Shown in pieces: positions 1 to 11,705 of a DNA stretch of 64,000 nt. This DNA is from Stentor coeruleus (taxonomy: Eukaryota; Ciliophora; Heterotrichea; Heterotrichida; Stentoridae): contig MPUH01000071.1 in assembly GCA_001970955.1 (NCBI GenBank), positions 57,003 through 121,002 of the forward strand, written 5' to 3'. A model generated the notes under the pieces. That model was not told the origin of the DNA. It did no database searches and saw only the letters and a program-made list of their open reading frames with translations. The stretch's first letter is position 1, and the number at the start of each line of letters is the position of its first letter. The position numbers and the translations under genes were made by a program.

Positions 1-855
1 CATAACATCTCCATCATAATTTTTGCAAGCCCATACATACCCTCCTTCACCTTTTATTACTTGAGCTACCATATCATCAATAAGCCTATGTTCATATAAC
101 AATCCATTTTTTTCAAATTCAGCTTTGTATTTATCATATATTTCATTAAAACCATCAGTAAATGCTTTGTCATATGTTTTAAGAACTGTGCTTTTTGTTG
201 TTAAAAATAGAGGCATTTTACGTGAAAGGGAATATGCGAAACAGCTTTCTGCAAAACCTTTAATAGATTTATGAGTATTAAACATTGCTAATGCTACTCC
301 TTGACTACTGAATTTTGCCACATCCCATGATTGTACGGAAGAATCATCATCAGGAATAAAACGTAATTGTAAAGTTCCTGGAGAAGGTATATTAATATCT
401 GTTGCTTTGTATTGATCTGCATGAGCATGACGAGCTATGACGATTGGTTTTTTCCATGTTGGTATTAATTTTGGGATGTTTTTGATCATTATTGGTTCTC
501 TCATTACAGTACCTTCTAAATAATTTCTAATTGTGGCGTTTGGGCTTTTCCAGAGCTGTTTTAGATCAAATTCTTTTTGTCTTGCTAGGTCTGGAGTGAT
601 AGTAGCACATTTAACACCGACTTTGAATTCTTCTATAGCTTTGGCTGCTTGTATTGTAACTTTGTCATCAGTAGCATCACGGTTTTGAATCCCTAAGTCA
701 AAATACTTAATGTTGATATCAAGATAAGGAAGTACGAGTTTGTCTTTTATCATTTTCCATATGATTCTAGCCATTTCGTCTCCATCACAGTCAACAATAG
801 GATTCTTCACCTTAATTTTACTTTTCACGTTATTCAAAAACATCCTGGACATCAT
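1..855 (-). CDS. IDH: NADP-dependent isocitrate dehydrogenase, C-terminal part beyond window
   Basis: The enzyme oxidatively decarboxylates isocitrate to 2-oxoglutarate, making NADPH. The reverse strand reads without interruption from an ATG at 855 to the window edge, giving about 285 residues, so roughly the C-terminal third is missing. Visible hallmarks of the eukaryotic NADP-IDH family are an N-terminal block '[14 protein letters not shown]', the isocitrate-binding serine region '[14 protein letters not shown]', a basic '[13 protein letters not shown]' segment, and '[11 protein letters not shown]' at the edge. About 18 residues starting [13 protein letters not shown] precede the conserved core and resemble a short mitochondrial presequence, though a cytosolic form is possible. 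Three ATGs (codons 1, 2 and 5) could start it. The family call is secure; localisation is inferred. Confidence 0.93.
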   Translation of the reverse strand, partial: MMSRMFLNNVKSKIKVKNPIVDCDGDEMARIIWKMIKDKLVLPYLDINIKYFDLGIQNRDATDDKVTIQAAKAIEEFKVGVKCATITPDLARQKEFDLKQLWKSPNATIRNYLEGTVMREPIMIKNIPKLIPTWKKPIVIARHAHADQYKATDINIPSPGTLQLRFIPDDDSSVQSWDVAKFSSQGVALAMFNTHKSIKGFAESCFAYSLSRKMPLFLTTKSTVLKTYDKAFTDGFNEIYDKYKAEFEKNGLLYEHRLIDDMVAQVIKGEGGYVWACKNYDGDVM

Positions 856-1694
856 TTTTAAGTTATTATAATACACAACTTTATATAGAGACATTGATTA
901 TTAAAGCTATTTTTATTGCAAATGGCACTAATTTTATATTGTAAAATTTACTTGAAAGGAGTATTTTGATTTTTTTACTTATAGAAAGATTATTAAATGA
1001 ATAAGTGAGTAATTTGTTATGGTTGTCAGAATTATACTTAAAGGTATTTCAAATTTGGATTGGCTTTGATGAAGAGTCCGGAAGTTTCAGGTTATTGAAG
1101 TAATTTTTGAGTTATATTAAGAGATTTGCTTATGGTAAAGGTTAATAGTAGGAAATCATTGAAAATTTGAGTTTATTTGTGATACAATTTTTGCAATATT
1201 TTAAATGATTTTTAGTAATTAAAAAATAGATTTGAGTTGTAATTGCAAATGCTATAAAATTAGTTGAATAATGATAGGAGTAAATATGTAGTGCACTTAT
1301 TATATTTTTTAGGCTTAAGTGAAAGGTTTTTATACTATATTATACTTTAATTATAAAATTTTTACAAATTTTCTCCAGCTTGTCAAAAAGTCTAAAATAG
1401 TATAAAAGAAAAAAAACATAAATATTATACACTAAAATAATAAACAGCAAAAATTATTTAATTTCCTACCTCAAAAACTAAATAATCCAAATCTCTCCCA
1501 AATTTTAAACTTTAGCATCTTAAATTATAAATACTCATATCTTCGACTTTTCCTTTAAATTCATCAATCAAATTTTACTTAAAAATTTTAAATCCCAACT
1601 TCTTCTAAAATCCATGAACATATTTAAACCATAAAAACCATTAAACATATACATATAAAAAAAAACACACATTTTTAAGAATGCTCAAGTTTAT
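856..1694. other. Intergenic, 839 nt, no gene seen
   Basis: Lies between the 5' end of the IDH gene and the 3' end of EF-1alpha. No ORF or RNA gene is recognisable. The left half (to about 1340) is rich in G and poor in C on the plus strand, while the right half (about 1370-1690) is rich in C and poor in G. Confidence 0.6.
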
Positions 1695-3056
1695 TTACTT
1701 CTTTTTCTTTCCACCAGCAGCAGCAGCACCAGCTTTTCCAGCAGGACCTGAGCCAGCTTCCTTCTTCTTAACTTCCTTAATAATTCCGACAGCGACGGTC
1801 TGTCTCATATCTCTAACAGCGAATCTTCCAAGTGGTGGGTATTCAGTGAAAGTTTCAACACACATAGGCTTGCTTGGTACCAAGACAATCATAGCAGCAT
1901 CTCCACTCTTAACAGCCTTAGGTTCATCTTCCAATGAAGCGCCAGTTCTTCTGTCAATCTTCTTTTGAATGATGTTGAATCTGCAAGCAATATGAGCAGT
2001 GTGGCAATCAAGAACTGGGGTATATCCAGCAGAGATTTGACCAGGGTGATTCAAGACAATGACTTGAGCAGTGAAATTTTCACATTCTTTAGCAGGGTCA
2101 GCTTTGGTATCAGAAGCAACATATCCTCTCTTGATATCTTTGACTGAGACGTTCTTAACATTGAAGCCGACATTGTCACCAGGGTTAGCAACTTCTAAGG
2201 TTTCATGATGCATTTCTACAGATTTAACTTCAGTTGTTACTCCTGATGGGGCAAAGGCAACAACCATACCAGCTTTAATTGAACCAGTTTCAACACGGCC
2301 GACTGGGACAGTACCAATACCAGAAATCTTGTAAACGTCCTGAATTGGAAGACGAAGAGGCTTATCAACATGACGTTTAGGTGGGATGATTTGGTCAAGG
2401 GCTTCAAGAAGGGTTGGTCCATTGTACCAAGGAAGATTTGGTGAACGTTCAACCATGTTATCACCGAGCCAACCTGAGATAGGGATGAAAGGAATCTTGT
2501 CTGGGTTGTAGCCAACTTTCTTTAAGTATTGGGAAACTTCGCTCTTGATTTCATCGTATCTGGCTTGTGACCAGTTGCAAGATTTGTCGTCCATTTTGTT
2601 GACACCGACAATCATTTGTTTGACACCAAGGGTGAAAGCTAATAGACCATGTTCTCTAGTTTGACCGTTCTTGCCAATACCAGCTTCGAATTCACCTTTT
2701 CCTGAAGCGACGATAAGAATAGCAACATCAGCTTGTGAAGTACCAGTAATCATGTTCTTAATAAAGTCTCTGTGGCCTGGGGCATCAATGATAGTGAAAT
2801 AGAATTTTTCAGTTTGGAACTTGAACAGGGAAATATCGATAGTGATACCACGTTCTCTCTCAGCCTTAAGTTTGTCAAGGACCCATGCGTATTTGAAGGA
2901 GGACTTGCCCATTTCGCTAGCTTCCTTCTCGAACTTTTCAATGGTTCTCTTGTCAATACCACCACACTTATATATCAAATGACCAGTGGAAGTGGACTTA
3001 CCAGAGTCGACGTGACCGATAACGACGAGGTTAACGTGGATCTTCTCTTTTCCCAT
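1695..3056 (-). CDS. EEF1A: Translation elongation factor 1-alpha
   Basis: GTPase that delivers aminoacyl-tRNA to the ribosomal A site in the cytosol. The 453-residue protein has the usual length. G-box motifs are at GHVDSGKS (14-21), DAPGH (91-95) and NKMD (153-156). The GTPase domain is followed by two beta-barrel domains (for example '[26 protein letters not shown]'-type sequence near 230-260), with a lysine-rich, alanine/glycine-rich tail ending in four lysines. No intron interrupts it. Stop is TAA. G+C is visibly higher than in neighbouring genes, as expected for a highly expressed gene with biased codon use. Start chosen at the universal MGKEK N-terminus. The identification is secure. 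Confidence 0.98.
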   Translation of the reverse strand: MGKEKIHVNLVVIGHVDSGKSTSTGHLIYKCGGIDKRTIEKFEKEASEMGKSSFKYAWVLDKLKAERERGITIDISLFKFQTEKFYFTIIDAPGHRDFIKNMITGTSQADVAILIVASGKGEFEAGIGKNGQTREHGLLAFTLGVKQMIVGVNKMDDKSCNWSQARYDEIKSEVSQYLKKVGYNPDKIPFIPISGWLGDNMVERSPNLPWYNGPTLLEALDQIIPPKRHVDKPLRLPIQDVYKISGIGTVPVGRVETGSIKAGMVVAFAPSGVTTEVKSVEMHHETLEVANPGDNVGFNVKNVSVKDIKRGYVASDTKADPAKECENFTAQVIVLNHPGQISAGYTPVLDCHTAHIACRFNIIQKKIDRRTGASLEDEPKAVKSGDAAMIVLVPSKPMCVETFTEYPPLGRFAVRDMRQTVAVGIIKEVKKKEAGSGPAGKAGAAAAGGKKKK

Positions 3057-3917
3057 TTGTGTAATTTAAAGATGTCACATCGGCCTTTTATCTTGTTATT
3101 CAGCCAATCAGATTTCAGCTGTGAAAATTTTTATTTTTTCCATCATGGGTATGATGCAATATGGTATAGGAGGAAGGAGGCTTTTAGAAATGGAGTAAGG
3201 GAGGATTGGGTGGATTTTTTAAGGATTCAGAGTGGAAATTATGATTTTTTTGAGGATTTAGATAAAGGGATTTTTTTGGGAGATTAGGTTGGATATAGGA
3301 GGGAAGTAAGATTTTGTTAGGGTATGAGATGATTATGGGGGATTAAAAAGAGAAAACGGGGTATTTATGCTAAATTGCTATATAGATAAGGAGATTTGAG
3401 TAAGTTTATAAGTTTGGAGAGTTATATAATTAAAAATATTTTGGTGAGGTATAATGATGTTTGTAGGATTTAGTTCATAAGAGATTCATAATAAGTGTTT
3501 TAATAATGAGAAATTAGTTCTTAGCTTGCCAGAATTTACATGTGTTATTTAGTATAAACTATACTTAAATAATAACATTATAACCATTTTCATTTTTGAT
3601 TCTAATATTTCCTTATGTTTTCCAGTCTGCAACTACCAAAATCTTTTCTGTCATCCTATCTGTAATATCAGGACTTTTTCTTCAAAATTTCCTTTTTCTA
3701 CCATGCATCAATCTTAAACTTCAATAAAATGCCTTTTCACTATTTTCAAATCAAATCCAAAAAAGTATAAAAACCATAAGACAATCCAAACATATAAAAA
3801 TCCTCATTATAAAAAAACTAATAATACTCATTCTTACAAACACACTTCTCTACAAACCCACACCCATATTCTCAAAAAACCCAAAAAAAAGGCAAAAATA
3901 AAATTCATAATAAAAAT
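3057..3917. other. Divergent intergenic region, 861 nt
   Basis: Shared 5' flank of EF-1alpha (leftward) and the TMCO1-like gene (rightward). No supported gene. The plus strand is G-rich from about 3160 to 3520 and then flips to C-rich/G-poor from about 3600 to 3900. It presumably contains both promoters, but I recognise no specific element. Confidence 0.55.
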
Positions 3918-4472
3918 ATGGGCTATGATAGTGATATTTCTTTGATTGACACTCTCTCAGTCATGGCTGCGGCAATCTTTACAGCAGTTCTCGCTGAAGG
4001 TCTAAGCTGGGCGCTTATTTACCGTACTGAAGACTACAAACAAATAAAAAAAAGTGTCGAAGCCCTTAGTAAACAGCTAGAAAGAGAAAAAGAAAAAGTT
4101 GTAACAGCATCCAAGCAAAAAAGCCAAGAAAAGAAAATTTCTAAAACTGATACTATGCTTAAAAATACTAGTCAACAGCTTAATGCTTCTAAAATGAAAT
4201 CTACAATGATCATAGCACTTTTTATGATAGCTTTTATGTCAACTCTTAGTAGTACTTATCATGGTGTTGTTGTGGCTAAGTTACCTTTTTCTCCTTTTTC
4301 AATGCTCCAGAATATTACTCATAGAAACTTACCAGGAGATGATAGTACTGATTGCTCGATGATTTTTATATATCTTCTTATGTCGTTTATTGTAAGAAAC
4401 AATATACAGAAGTTCTTTGGATTCACTCCAAGAACCCCATTCAATATGTGGGAACCTCCTAATTATAAGTAG
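3918..4472 (+). CDS. TMCO1: TMCO1-like ER membrane protein (calcium-load-activated channel / insertase family)
   Basis: Small ER membrane protein; animal TMCO1 is reported as a calcium-load-activated channel and as a member of the Oxa1/EMC3/Get1 insertase superfamily working with the translocon. The 184 residues align along their whole length with TMCO1 as I know it: a membrane segment near 12-33 containing 'LAEGLSWALIYRT', a charged coiled coil (about 37-92), a second segment around 95-112, then the conserved 'VVAKLPFSPFS', 'HRNLPGDDSTDCS' and 'IRNNIQK'-like blocks and a last membrane segment near 145-163. No intron. Stop is TAG. The family is confident; function in this organism is inferred by homology. 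Confidence 0.9.
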   Translation: MGYDSDISLIDTLSVMAAAIFTAVLAEGLSWALIYRTEDYKQIKKSVEALSKQLEREKEKVVTASKQKSQEKKISKTDTMLKNTSQQLNASKMKSTMIIALFMIAFMSTLSSTYHGVVVAKLPFSPFSMLQNITHRNLPGDDSTDCSMIFIYLLMSFIVRNNIQKFFGFTPRTPFNMWEPPNYK

Positions 4473-4684
4473 ATTAGTTGATAGGAATTAGTATTTGAAG
4501 GTGTATGGAAAAGGTTATATAGAAAATATTTATAAGAAATATTGTGTAATATCCACATATTAAGGTATTAGAATCATTTTATGTTAAAGATATAAAGTAA
4601 AAAACATAGACCTGAATATAAAAAATCAGATATTTTGGAAAGTTTAGCTTAAAAAGCATTAAAAAAATAATATAATTTTTAATC

Positions 4685-6361
4685 ATGAGTCAAAAACCAG
4701 AAGAATTCTTAAGTAACGCTGAAGTTGTAGCTTATGAATTTATTGAAGAACTAATAGACTTAGGAGGTAGTCAAATTTACGAAAATTACCTAACAACAGC
4801 ATCAACTCCATACTCAGTAAAAGCAACAATTGCCGTAACAGTTTCAATGGTCGAACTATTATATTTCAGAAGAGATGTTAAAGATTCTCCTCATAAAAAA
4901 CAACAAATTATAGAAAATGAGAAAGATCAATGGGTAGAAGATATTGAGCCTATACCTTGCAGCATAGATACTTGGGCTAGAAATGCTATTCCAGTAAAAA
5001 AAAAAGTTCGAATCCCAAAGCGAGAAAACCCTACAAATATAGCTCAGCCTGATACAAAATCAATAAAAAGTTTTAGCTCGCGTAGAACTGGAATACCAAA
5101 AGGACAAATTACTAATAAAAGCATAAAAAACGGTATAGAAAATCTTCCAATTAATGAAGGGCAAACACCAATACCGATACTTGAAGACTTAAAAGAAATA
5201 AATGAAGAAGTAGAGTTTTTAAGATCGAGGAAAGAGCAGGAAATGCTGAAACGTAAACAAGACCAAGAAAGGGTTAAGAAAATTAAAGAAGAAGAGGCTG
5301 AGTTGGAAAAGAAAATTCAAAAAGAGTCTGAAGAAATGAAAAATAAATTATTGACATATGATTATAAAGGGAAAATAATCCAAGTAAACCCAGTTAAAAT
5401 TGATAATCTGCCTGAACCGGGTACAAAAGTACGTTATTTATCTCAAGAGCCTCCTCAAATAGTAGAAACAAAAAGTGATATAAAAAAAAAAGCTTTAAGA
5501 GAATTCGCTTCGGTAAAAAGACTAAAAACGGCACCGCAACAGGAAAAAGACTGGATAAAAAATTCGGGTTTTGTTCAACAACAGTTGTTTGATGCTATAA
5601 AACTTAGCCCTGGGGTAACAATGATTGAAGGTATAAAAACCAAATTCCCTCCTTCTGAAACTCCAGATATATTCAAAACCATGAGTCGTAATGATTATAG
5701 AAACCTTCATAAACCAAAAAGCCAATTAGGCTATAAAAAAAACTCAACTCCTGGTACAACTGGTATGTTTGGGGATAAAAACTACTCATCAAAAGGTAGT
5801 TTTGAGTCTATGAAAAAAGCTCAAGATAGTAAAAAAGACTTTTTTGACATGATTCCTGATTATGATGATGAAGCTGGAAATGAAGATTTTAGAGAAAAAA
5901 TCCTTCCTTCAATAACACCGACGAAATCAAGGAATCATGGGAAAGTTATACAATATGGAACTGATTATAAACTTGATATTTCAGCTGGGCCTAATGAGAA
6001 GTTTAATATGGAGTTAATGAATGATAATAAATGGGGATTAAACCCTCCAGTTAAGGAACCGAATGTTTTGGAAAGAATCCCGAAAAAACCAACAGCGAAA
6101 GAACTTAGGGAGATTTATGGGTATATTGTTAAAAAACCTAAGGATAAACCTTTTGTTACCCCGAATGAACTCTGGGAAGGAAAAGGGCCGATGATCAAGA
6201 AACCTAGAGATCGGCCTAATATTGAAAGGGTTGAGAAAAAAACTAGAATGCCTCCACCTCCTTATGGATATACAATGATTAATGCATTACCAGATATAGG
6301 AGGCTTAAGTTCATCTCATATCAGTGGGAAATCTATAAACAAATCAGGGATTTTCAAATAG
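4685..6361 (+). CDS. C2orf81-like protein (DUF4639 type), function unknown
   Basis: A 558-residue cytoplasmic protein without membrane segments. The N-terminal 105 residues resemble vertebrate C2orf81 as I remember it: an alpha-helical start, then an acidic 'DQWVEDIEPIPCSIDTWAR' block followed by 'NAIPV', matching the D/E-P-x-x-C-x-x-D-x-W-A pattern of that family. The rest is basic and low complexity, with a charged coiled coil around 175-225 and short proline-rich boxes toward the C-terminus (repeated 'KKP' with conserved spacing, 'PPPPYGYT' near 520). The family has no established molecular function that I know. It ends 13 nt before the 3' end of the convergent kinase gene. The homology call is moderate because only the N-terminal block is diagnostic. 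Confidence 0.6.
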   Translation: MSQKPEEFLSNAEVVAYEFIEELIDLGGSQIYENYLTTASTPYSVKATIAVTVSMVELLYFRRDVKDSPHKKQQIIENEKDQWVEDIEPIPCSIDTWARNAIPVKKKVRIPKRENPTNIAQPDTKSIKSFSSRRTGIPKGQITNKSIKNGIENLPINEGQTPIPILEDLKEINEEVEFLRSRKEQEMLKRKQDQERVKKIKEEEAELEKKIQKESEEMKNKLLTYDYKGKIIQVNPVKIDNLPEPGTKVRYLSQEPPQIVETKSDIKKKALREFASVKRLKTAPQQEKDWIKNSGFVQQQLFDAIKLSPGVTMIEGIKTKFPPSETPDIFKTMSRNDYRNLHKPKSQLGYKKNSTPGTTGMFGDKNYSSKGSFESMKKAQDSKKDFFDMIPDYDDEAGNEDFREKILPSITPTKSRNHGKVIQYGTDYKLDISAGPNEKFNMELMNDNKWGLNPPVKEPNVLERIPKKPTAKELREIYGYIVKKPKDKPFVTPNELWEGKGPMIKKPRDRPNIERVEKKTRMPPPPYGYTMINALPDIGGLSSSHISGKSINKSGIFK

Positions 6362-6374
6362 TTTTATTTAATAA

Positions 6375-7652
6375 TTAATCTATTCCAGCATCCTTTTTTA
6401 ACTTCCTGTTAATTTTCACTATAACTTTCAAATATGAATTATGTATTCCACCTCTAACCAAATCAATAAACTCATCAGTCTGCCAATAATACGCTTGTAA
6501 ATCGTCTTTACTACAATTCCCATACTTCAATTCTAATTGTGCTGTTAATTTACAAACACTCTCGCTTTGCATAAAATACCTTTCAAAAAACTCAGGTGAA
6601 AACAAACTAAAGCTATCCCCAACTATAATCTCATTAAGAATCATCGCGAGTTTATCAGAAAAGTACTTAGAAATAAAATACTTAAGAAATTCCATATTCT
6701 CATCATTTCCTAAAATCGCTATAAGCCCATTTGAAAGGTTGAAATTTTTATTAATACAATCTTCAATTTCTTGTGGTGATCTAACTTTATCAGGTTGATG
6801 TAATATTTCTGGTTCTAAATCTTTATCATTATATTCTAATATTTTTTTAGGTTGCATAACTGGATAATTGTCTAATTGTGGATAAACTTTAGACTCATAA
6901 ATAAACTCATGATCAATTAAATCACTGAAATTCGGCCTTTTTTTATGATCAAAAATCATACATTTTACAATAAAATCTCTAGCTGGCTTAGAAATCTCGA
7001 TACCAATAGGAAATTGTAATACCTCTCCATTTAAAACTGGCAATCTACCAAACAATGATGAATAAACAATAACCCCTAAACTCCATACATCAGTATTCAT
7101 TGAATAAAGTTGACAATTTTTTATTTCAGGAGAAGCATATTCTAATGTTCCAACAAATGATGGTGCAGATAATCCTTCTCTAGCTAATCCAAAATCAGTA
7201 AGTCTTATATCTGAATCTAATGATTCTTCCTTAAGCATAATATTTTCTGGTTTTAAATCTCGATGAATTATGTTTAAATTGTTGAGGTTTATCATTACTT
7301 GTACTAATTGTCTTGTCCAGCGACTTACTGCATTTTCAGGAAATGCTTTGGTAGGTTGTTTTTGGAGGAAATTAAGCATATTGATAGGACAGTATTCATA
7401 TACTAGATAATAATAGTTTTGTTCTTGGAAACATGTTAAGCATTTTATTAAAAACTCATGTTGGACTAGTTTTCGGATTGCAACTTCACGGTCGAAGGAT
7501 TTCTTGTTTTCTATGCTACTGGAAATCGACATTTTCTTGATTGCTACTATTTGTCCATCTGAAGATATTGCTTTCCATACTGATGCTTGACCACCTTTTC
7601 CAACTTTTTCTTGTAATGTGTATTCTCCTATTCTCTTTTGACTGGATGACAT
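6375..7652 (-). CDS. Ser/Thr protein kinase, ULK/Atg1-like kinase domain
   Basis: A 425-residue protein with an N-terminal kinase domain (about 11-258). The glycine loop is GKGGQAS (18-24), the ATP lysine is in VAIKK (39-40), the catalytic loop is HRDLKPEN (130-137), DFG is at 153-155, and the P+1 region reads GTLEYASPE. All catalytic residues are present. Subfamily is uncertain; the kinase domain plus a C-terminal helical region (about 300-420) resembles ULK/Atg1-type kinases, of which ciliates have many, but it could be another ciliate-expanded family. No intron. Stop is TAA. Confidence 0.85.
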   Translation of the reverse strand: MSSSQKRIGEYTLQEKVGKGGQASVWKAISSDGQIVAIKKMSISSSIENKKSFDREVAIRKLVQHEFLIKCLTCFQEQNYYYLVYEYCPINMLNFLQKQPTKAFPENAVSRWTRQLVQVMINLNNLNIIHRDLKPENIMLKEESLDSDIRLTDFGLAREGLSAPSFVGTLEYASPEIKNCQLYSMNTDVWSLGVIVYSSLFGRLPVLNGEVLQFPIGIEISKPARDFIVKCMIFDHKKRPNFSDLIDHEFIYESKVYPQLDNYPVMQPKKILEYNDKDLEPEILHQPDKVRSPQEIEDCINKNFNLSNGLIAILGNDENMEFLKYFISKYFSDKLAMILNEIIVGDSFSLFSPEFFERYFMQSESVCKLTAQLELKYGNCSKDDLQAYYWQTDEFIDLVRGGIHNSYLKVIVKINRKLKKDAGID

Positions 7653-8380
7653 TTTTATATAGTCTTTGTAGGTGAAAGATATTATTGTTTGAGTTAAAGG
7701 GGAAGGTTTGGAATTTTGTAGTAGGATGAGATTTTATTTAGGAGACAGGAATGATTGGTGTTGAGTAAATCTTAGGGTGGGATAAGAGATTATTGAGAAT
7801 TAGGATATTTTTGGGGATTGTGGCTTTTCTTTGAAAATATGTATTTTTTTGTAATGATTCTTAGGCCTAGGAACTAGAGACTGGAGAAAATAAAAAAAAA
7901 TTTAACTCAAACTCATAAAAAAATTATAAAAATCCAAGTAAATATTTGCCAAGTGATTAACAACACAATTTTCCAAGAGCACTACAAGGAATCAGACATA
8001 CTCACAGCTGAGGCAATTAAAACTCAAAAAACTCTATTTACAAGTAAATATCGAAAATCAATCTCCATAATAAAAGCTATCATATCAACATCCCATTTTT
8101 GAAACAGCTTTTCATTTAAAACATTTAGAAATAGACCGCTTAATATGGAAAAAATATAATGTTTTGATTTTTGGATTAGAGGGTATTTTAATATACATTA
8201 GCAATGTAATTAAGGTCTATGTGAATTATTTAATAAACAATAATTAAAAAGGAAAATAAAGGTTTATAAAAAACAGATAACTGCATGAAGCTAATCAGTG
8301 GATTTAAGAATAAAAATATGGTAAATAGGCTAGGATTTGATTTTATTAACGAATTATAATTAAGTAGCAAAACTGTTATA
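7653..8380. other. Divergent intergenic region, 728 nt
   Basis: 5' flank of the kinase gene (leftward) and the TPR gene (rightward). No gene is supported. The left part (7660-7830) is G-rich on the plus strand; from about 7900 it becomes A/C-rich. Confidence 0.5.
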
Positions 8381-10702
8381 ATGACAGATGATCCTCCAAC
8401 TCCAGAATTCAACTCAATAGATGAAGGAAGTTTTTCAAGTCTAAATGAGTTTGATGAGTTACTTAAATCTCAAATCAAAGTTTCCAATCGTAATAAAGAG
8501 TTATTGAAAAAGTTAAGGTAATTTTTAATAAGAATCGAAAGTGAAAGGCCAATAGTCAACTCAACTCTTTTTAGTCCAGCGACATTTGCTGATATTAATC
8601 GTAAAGAATATTCTAAAAACATAAGAAGACCCATACAATTAGAAACAGAATCCAACATAAAACCTTCTCTAAACCCCTCATCATATTTTCTTCCTTACAT
8701 CGTCAATGGGAAATCTTTGAAAAACATGCTTCCAGATTTTGAATACATAAAATCATTTCAATTTTACAGCGACCCTGCATTTTCTCCTGTATACATGCCT
8801 GACTTTTATTTTTTTCTTGCAAAACTTAAAACTTATGAAGGGGATTTTTCAAAAGCATTATTTTATATAACAAAAGTTGAATCAGAAAGTAAAGATGTCC
8901 AACAAATTAAACTATGGAAATTCCTTGTATCCATATATTTGGCTTCTTCTTTTCCTCTAAAAGCAAAAAGTAAAAGTTTTTTTTGCTGTACTAATCGAGA
9001 TGAACTTACTAGGCCTAAATACTTAAAAAAGCTTGTTAAAGATATTAAAAAATACCCAGTTTGTATTGAATCATTATGGAGTTTAATGGAAATCTCAATG
9101 ATGAATGTTTTAAAAGTTGGGAAAAATATAGAATGCTCTCGATATTATGCAACAAAAATCAAAACAATTGATAAATATTATGGGTACTTGGCTTGGGCTT
9201 GTATAAGTATTGATGAAAATAGTTCAGATGCTTTAGAGATACTTAAATCAATAATAAGTCAGTATAGTGAAAGACCTGAAGCTTATTATATAATATGGAG
9301 ATATTATTATACAACTCATAATTATAATCTAGCTCGTGATATTGCTTCTGAAGCTTTTCTTAAGGTTATTGACACTGACTGTCCAAATTATCATGTGCTT
9401 TTCAGTTTGAAACTTGCTAAATCTTATTATTTGACTAATAAATTTCAATCTTGTCTTGAGCTTCTTCATCTAAAGTTTATCGACTATCCTGAGTATCCTG
9501 TTTTTCTTTATTATTTCTGCAAATACTCAGTTCAATCAGAAGATGTGATAATGACAGGTATAGCTAAAGGTATCCTTAAAGAACTTTTCCGTCTTTGTGA
9601 TAACACCCGTGAAGGAAATATTTATTATTGGCTTAGTAGAGCATATATGCAATCAAAAGAATACCCAAAAGCTTACAGATGTGCATTTAATGCAGTTGCA
9701 AGCTTAGATATTAAAGAACGTAATAAAATTAACGAGATGAAAAAAATAATGTATGATATGAAAGTAAACATGGACCGGATTGAAAAATTAGAGACTAAAA
9801 TACAAAATGAGACTATCGACAATCAGTTATGGGAAAAAATTGATGAATTAAAAGACTTCCATAAACCTTCAGGCGAGATTCTTACTGCTAAAGCTTATAT
9901 AGCCCAAAATAATAAGGTTAAAGCTATAGAAACAATAAGAAACATGCTTGTTGCTCATGAAAACAACATGACTGGGTATTTTTTATTATTAAAAATTGAA
10001 TCAATATCGAATGAGGTGTTATTAAAAGAAATGCTTGTTAGAGCCCAAAGTCCGCAAGTTCCAACACAGACTTGGGTTAAATGTGCATTATTATATACAA
10101 AGTATCTTTTTCATATATTCGACTATGATAAAGCATTTTATGTATTAAGACTATGTGCAAAACTTTTACCACCATTACCATATGCAAATATTCCTTATTG
10201 TATTTCCTTACAAAACTCAGAAACATACGAAGAACTTTCTGTAGCTTATTTAGAAGTCCTTAGAAATCCTCTAAGTGGGCAAAAAAAACTTACGCTAATT
10301 GGAAATGTTCAAGAATTAACTATAAGAATACTTGAAGATGCTAATAAATATAAGGGTTCTACAAAGAATATGTCAAAAACAAATTCTCTTAAATCTTCAG
10401 GTAGGTCAAAAAACGCTAATACTCTTGGATTACAATTAGAATATGATGAATTAAATCAAATCTCCCTACCTTCACCATTACCTACTGATAGGGAAACATC
10501 AGGGTTTAACATATGTTCAAAACCTAAATTCCTCTATTACATATGCAAGTTTTCAGTACTAATGAGAAAAAACAAACAAGAAGCTACAATGGCCATAACA
10601 GAATTCAAAGAGCTTACCAAACTTGATAAATACCGATGCAAAATTGATAAAAGACTTGCCAAGGCCCGTTCATTATTAGAAGAACTTAAGAACTTTGATT
10701 AA
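8381..10702 (+). CDS. TPR-repeat protein with one 15-nt intron
   Basis: Two exons: 8381-8517 and 8533-10702. Removing the 15-nt intron joins 'LLKKLR' to 'IESERP' in frame and extends the 661-residue downstream ORF to 768 residues, starting at the ATG at 8381. The body consists of degenerate helix-turn-helix repeats typical of tetratricopeptide proteins (for example 'AYYIIWRYYYTTHNYNLARDIA' around residue 300, and 'IYYWLSRAYMQSKEYPKAYRCA' near 420). No catalytic motif, signal peptide or membrane segment is visible. Role unknown; such repeats are usually protein-binding scaffolds. A serine-rich linker (about 660-680) separates the last repeats. Start confidence is good because an in-frame stop blocks reading without the intron. 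Confidence 0.85.
8518..8532 (+). other. 15-nt spliceosomal intron
   Basis: gtaatttttaataag. It splits an Arg codon (AG|A). Without removal the frame hits TAA inside the intron. Confidence 0.9.
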
Positions 10703-10846
10703 CCAATATATAAATAAAACGTTAATTCTAATAAAATCTTATCACAAACTATAAAAACTACTACATAAATCAAATTTTATATAAAAAACAATAAATATCA
10801 ACCTAATTTTACCTTAACATCTTCCTCATCTTACAAAATAATAAAA

Positions 10847-11521
10847 ATGGCAGTCCACTACGAAGGAAACCTCAGCTTTGACCTTGGTAACCTATCTGCC
10901 TATGACATTAGTAGCATTGAGCCTTCTGATATCCTGAAGGTAACAATGGAAAACTGTCAAAAACTCTTATCGAAAATCCAAACCTTACAAAAAGAAGAAA
11001 ACGAAGAAGGGGATTTTTACTTACTTCCAAATCCAGAATTAAAAGTACCTCGAGCTAAAAGACCACCATCACCTAAACCTATGACCAAATGGGAAAAATT
11101 CAGAGTATCTAAAGGTCTTGGAAGAAGGAAAAAAAGATCAAGATTGGTCTATGAAGAAAGTACGGATGGATATGTGCCAAGATATGGAGCGTATTCATTG
11201 AAAAAACTTAAAGCCAAACAAAATGCTATAGTTGAAGAGAAAAATGGGGAAAATCCTCTGGAAAGACAAGCAGAAACTAAGACTTTACAGAAATTTGAAC
11301 AGAAAAAACGAGAGATGCAGAATAAATTCGTTTCTGAGGGGAAAAAGACTAAGAAAGATATTGATAGAAAACTGGAAATTGCTAAATCGTCGACTGCCAA
11401 ACTTGATGTTTTGCCTAAAAAAAGGAATCTTCCAAGAGCCCATACTTCGGTTCAAGATGAAAAAAAGCACAACCTTGCACTTCTTGATGAAGTTAGTAAG
11501 AAAAGGAAAACGAAAGAATAG
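10847..11521 (+). CDS. RRS1: Ribosome biogenesis regulatory protein RRS1
   Basis: Nucleolar factor that, in yeast, recruits 5S RNP components to pre-60S particles. The 224-residue protein has the family plan: an N-terminal 'DLGNLSAYD' and 'LKVTMENCQKLLSKIQTL' helix, the conserved 'LPNPELKVPRAKRPPSPKPMTKWEKF' region (about 57-83) with 'KGLGRRKKRSRLVYEE', followed by a lysine-rich C-terminal half. Length fits RRS1 of other eukaryotes, which are 200-365 residues. No intron. Stop is TAG. The match to the P-x-P-x-T-x-W-E-x-F signature makes the call strong. Confidence 0.88.
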   Translation: MAVHYEGNLSFDLGNLSAYDISSIEPSDILKVTMENCQKLLSKIQTLQKEENEEGDFYLLPNPELKVPRAKRPPSPKPMTKWEKFRVSKGLGRRKKRSRLVYEESTDGYVPRYGAYSLKKLKAKQNAIVEEKNGENPLERQAETKTLQKFEQKKREMQNKFVSEGKKTKKDIDRKLEIAKSSTAKLDVLPKKRNLPRAHTSVQDEKKHNLALLDEVSKKRKTKE

Positions 11522-11705
11522 TTTATAATTTGATTAGAATTTTATACAATTTATGAGATTTTTTAGTGAGAAATTAGAAATTTATGATAAGTGTGGTAGG
11601 ATATTAAAGGATTATCTTGGGTTTGGAGATATTAGAGAATGTAGTAGAAATATTTAATTTAGTTAAGTTTTGATGGCAGAAAATGATTTTTTATAGCTTT
11701 TTAGA

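Noticed and set aside
2772-3287. 171-codon plus-strand ORF
   Set aside because: Mostly antisense to the EF-1alpha coding sequence and running into its 5' flank; no recognisable protein features.
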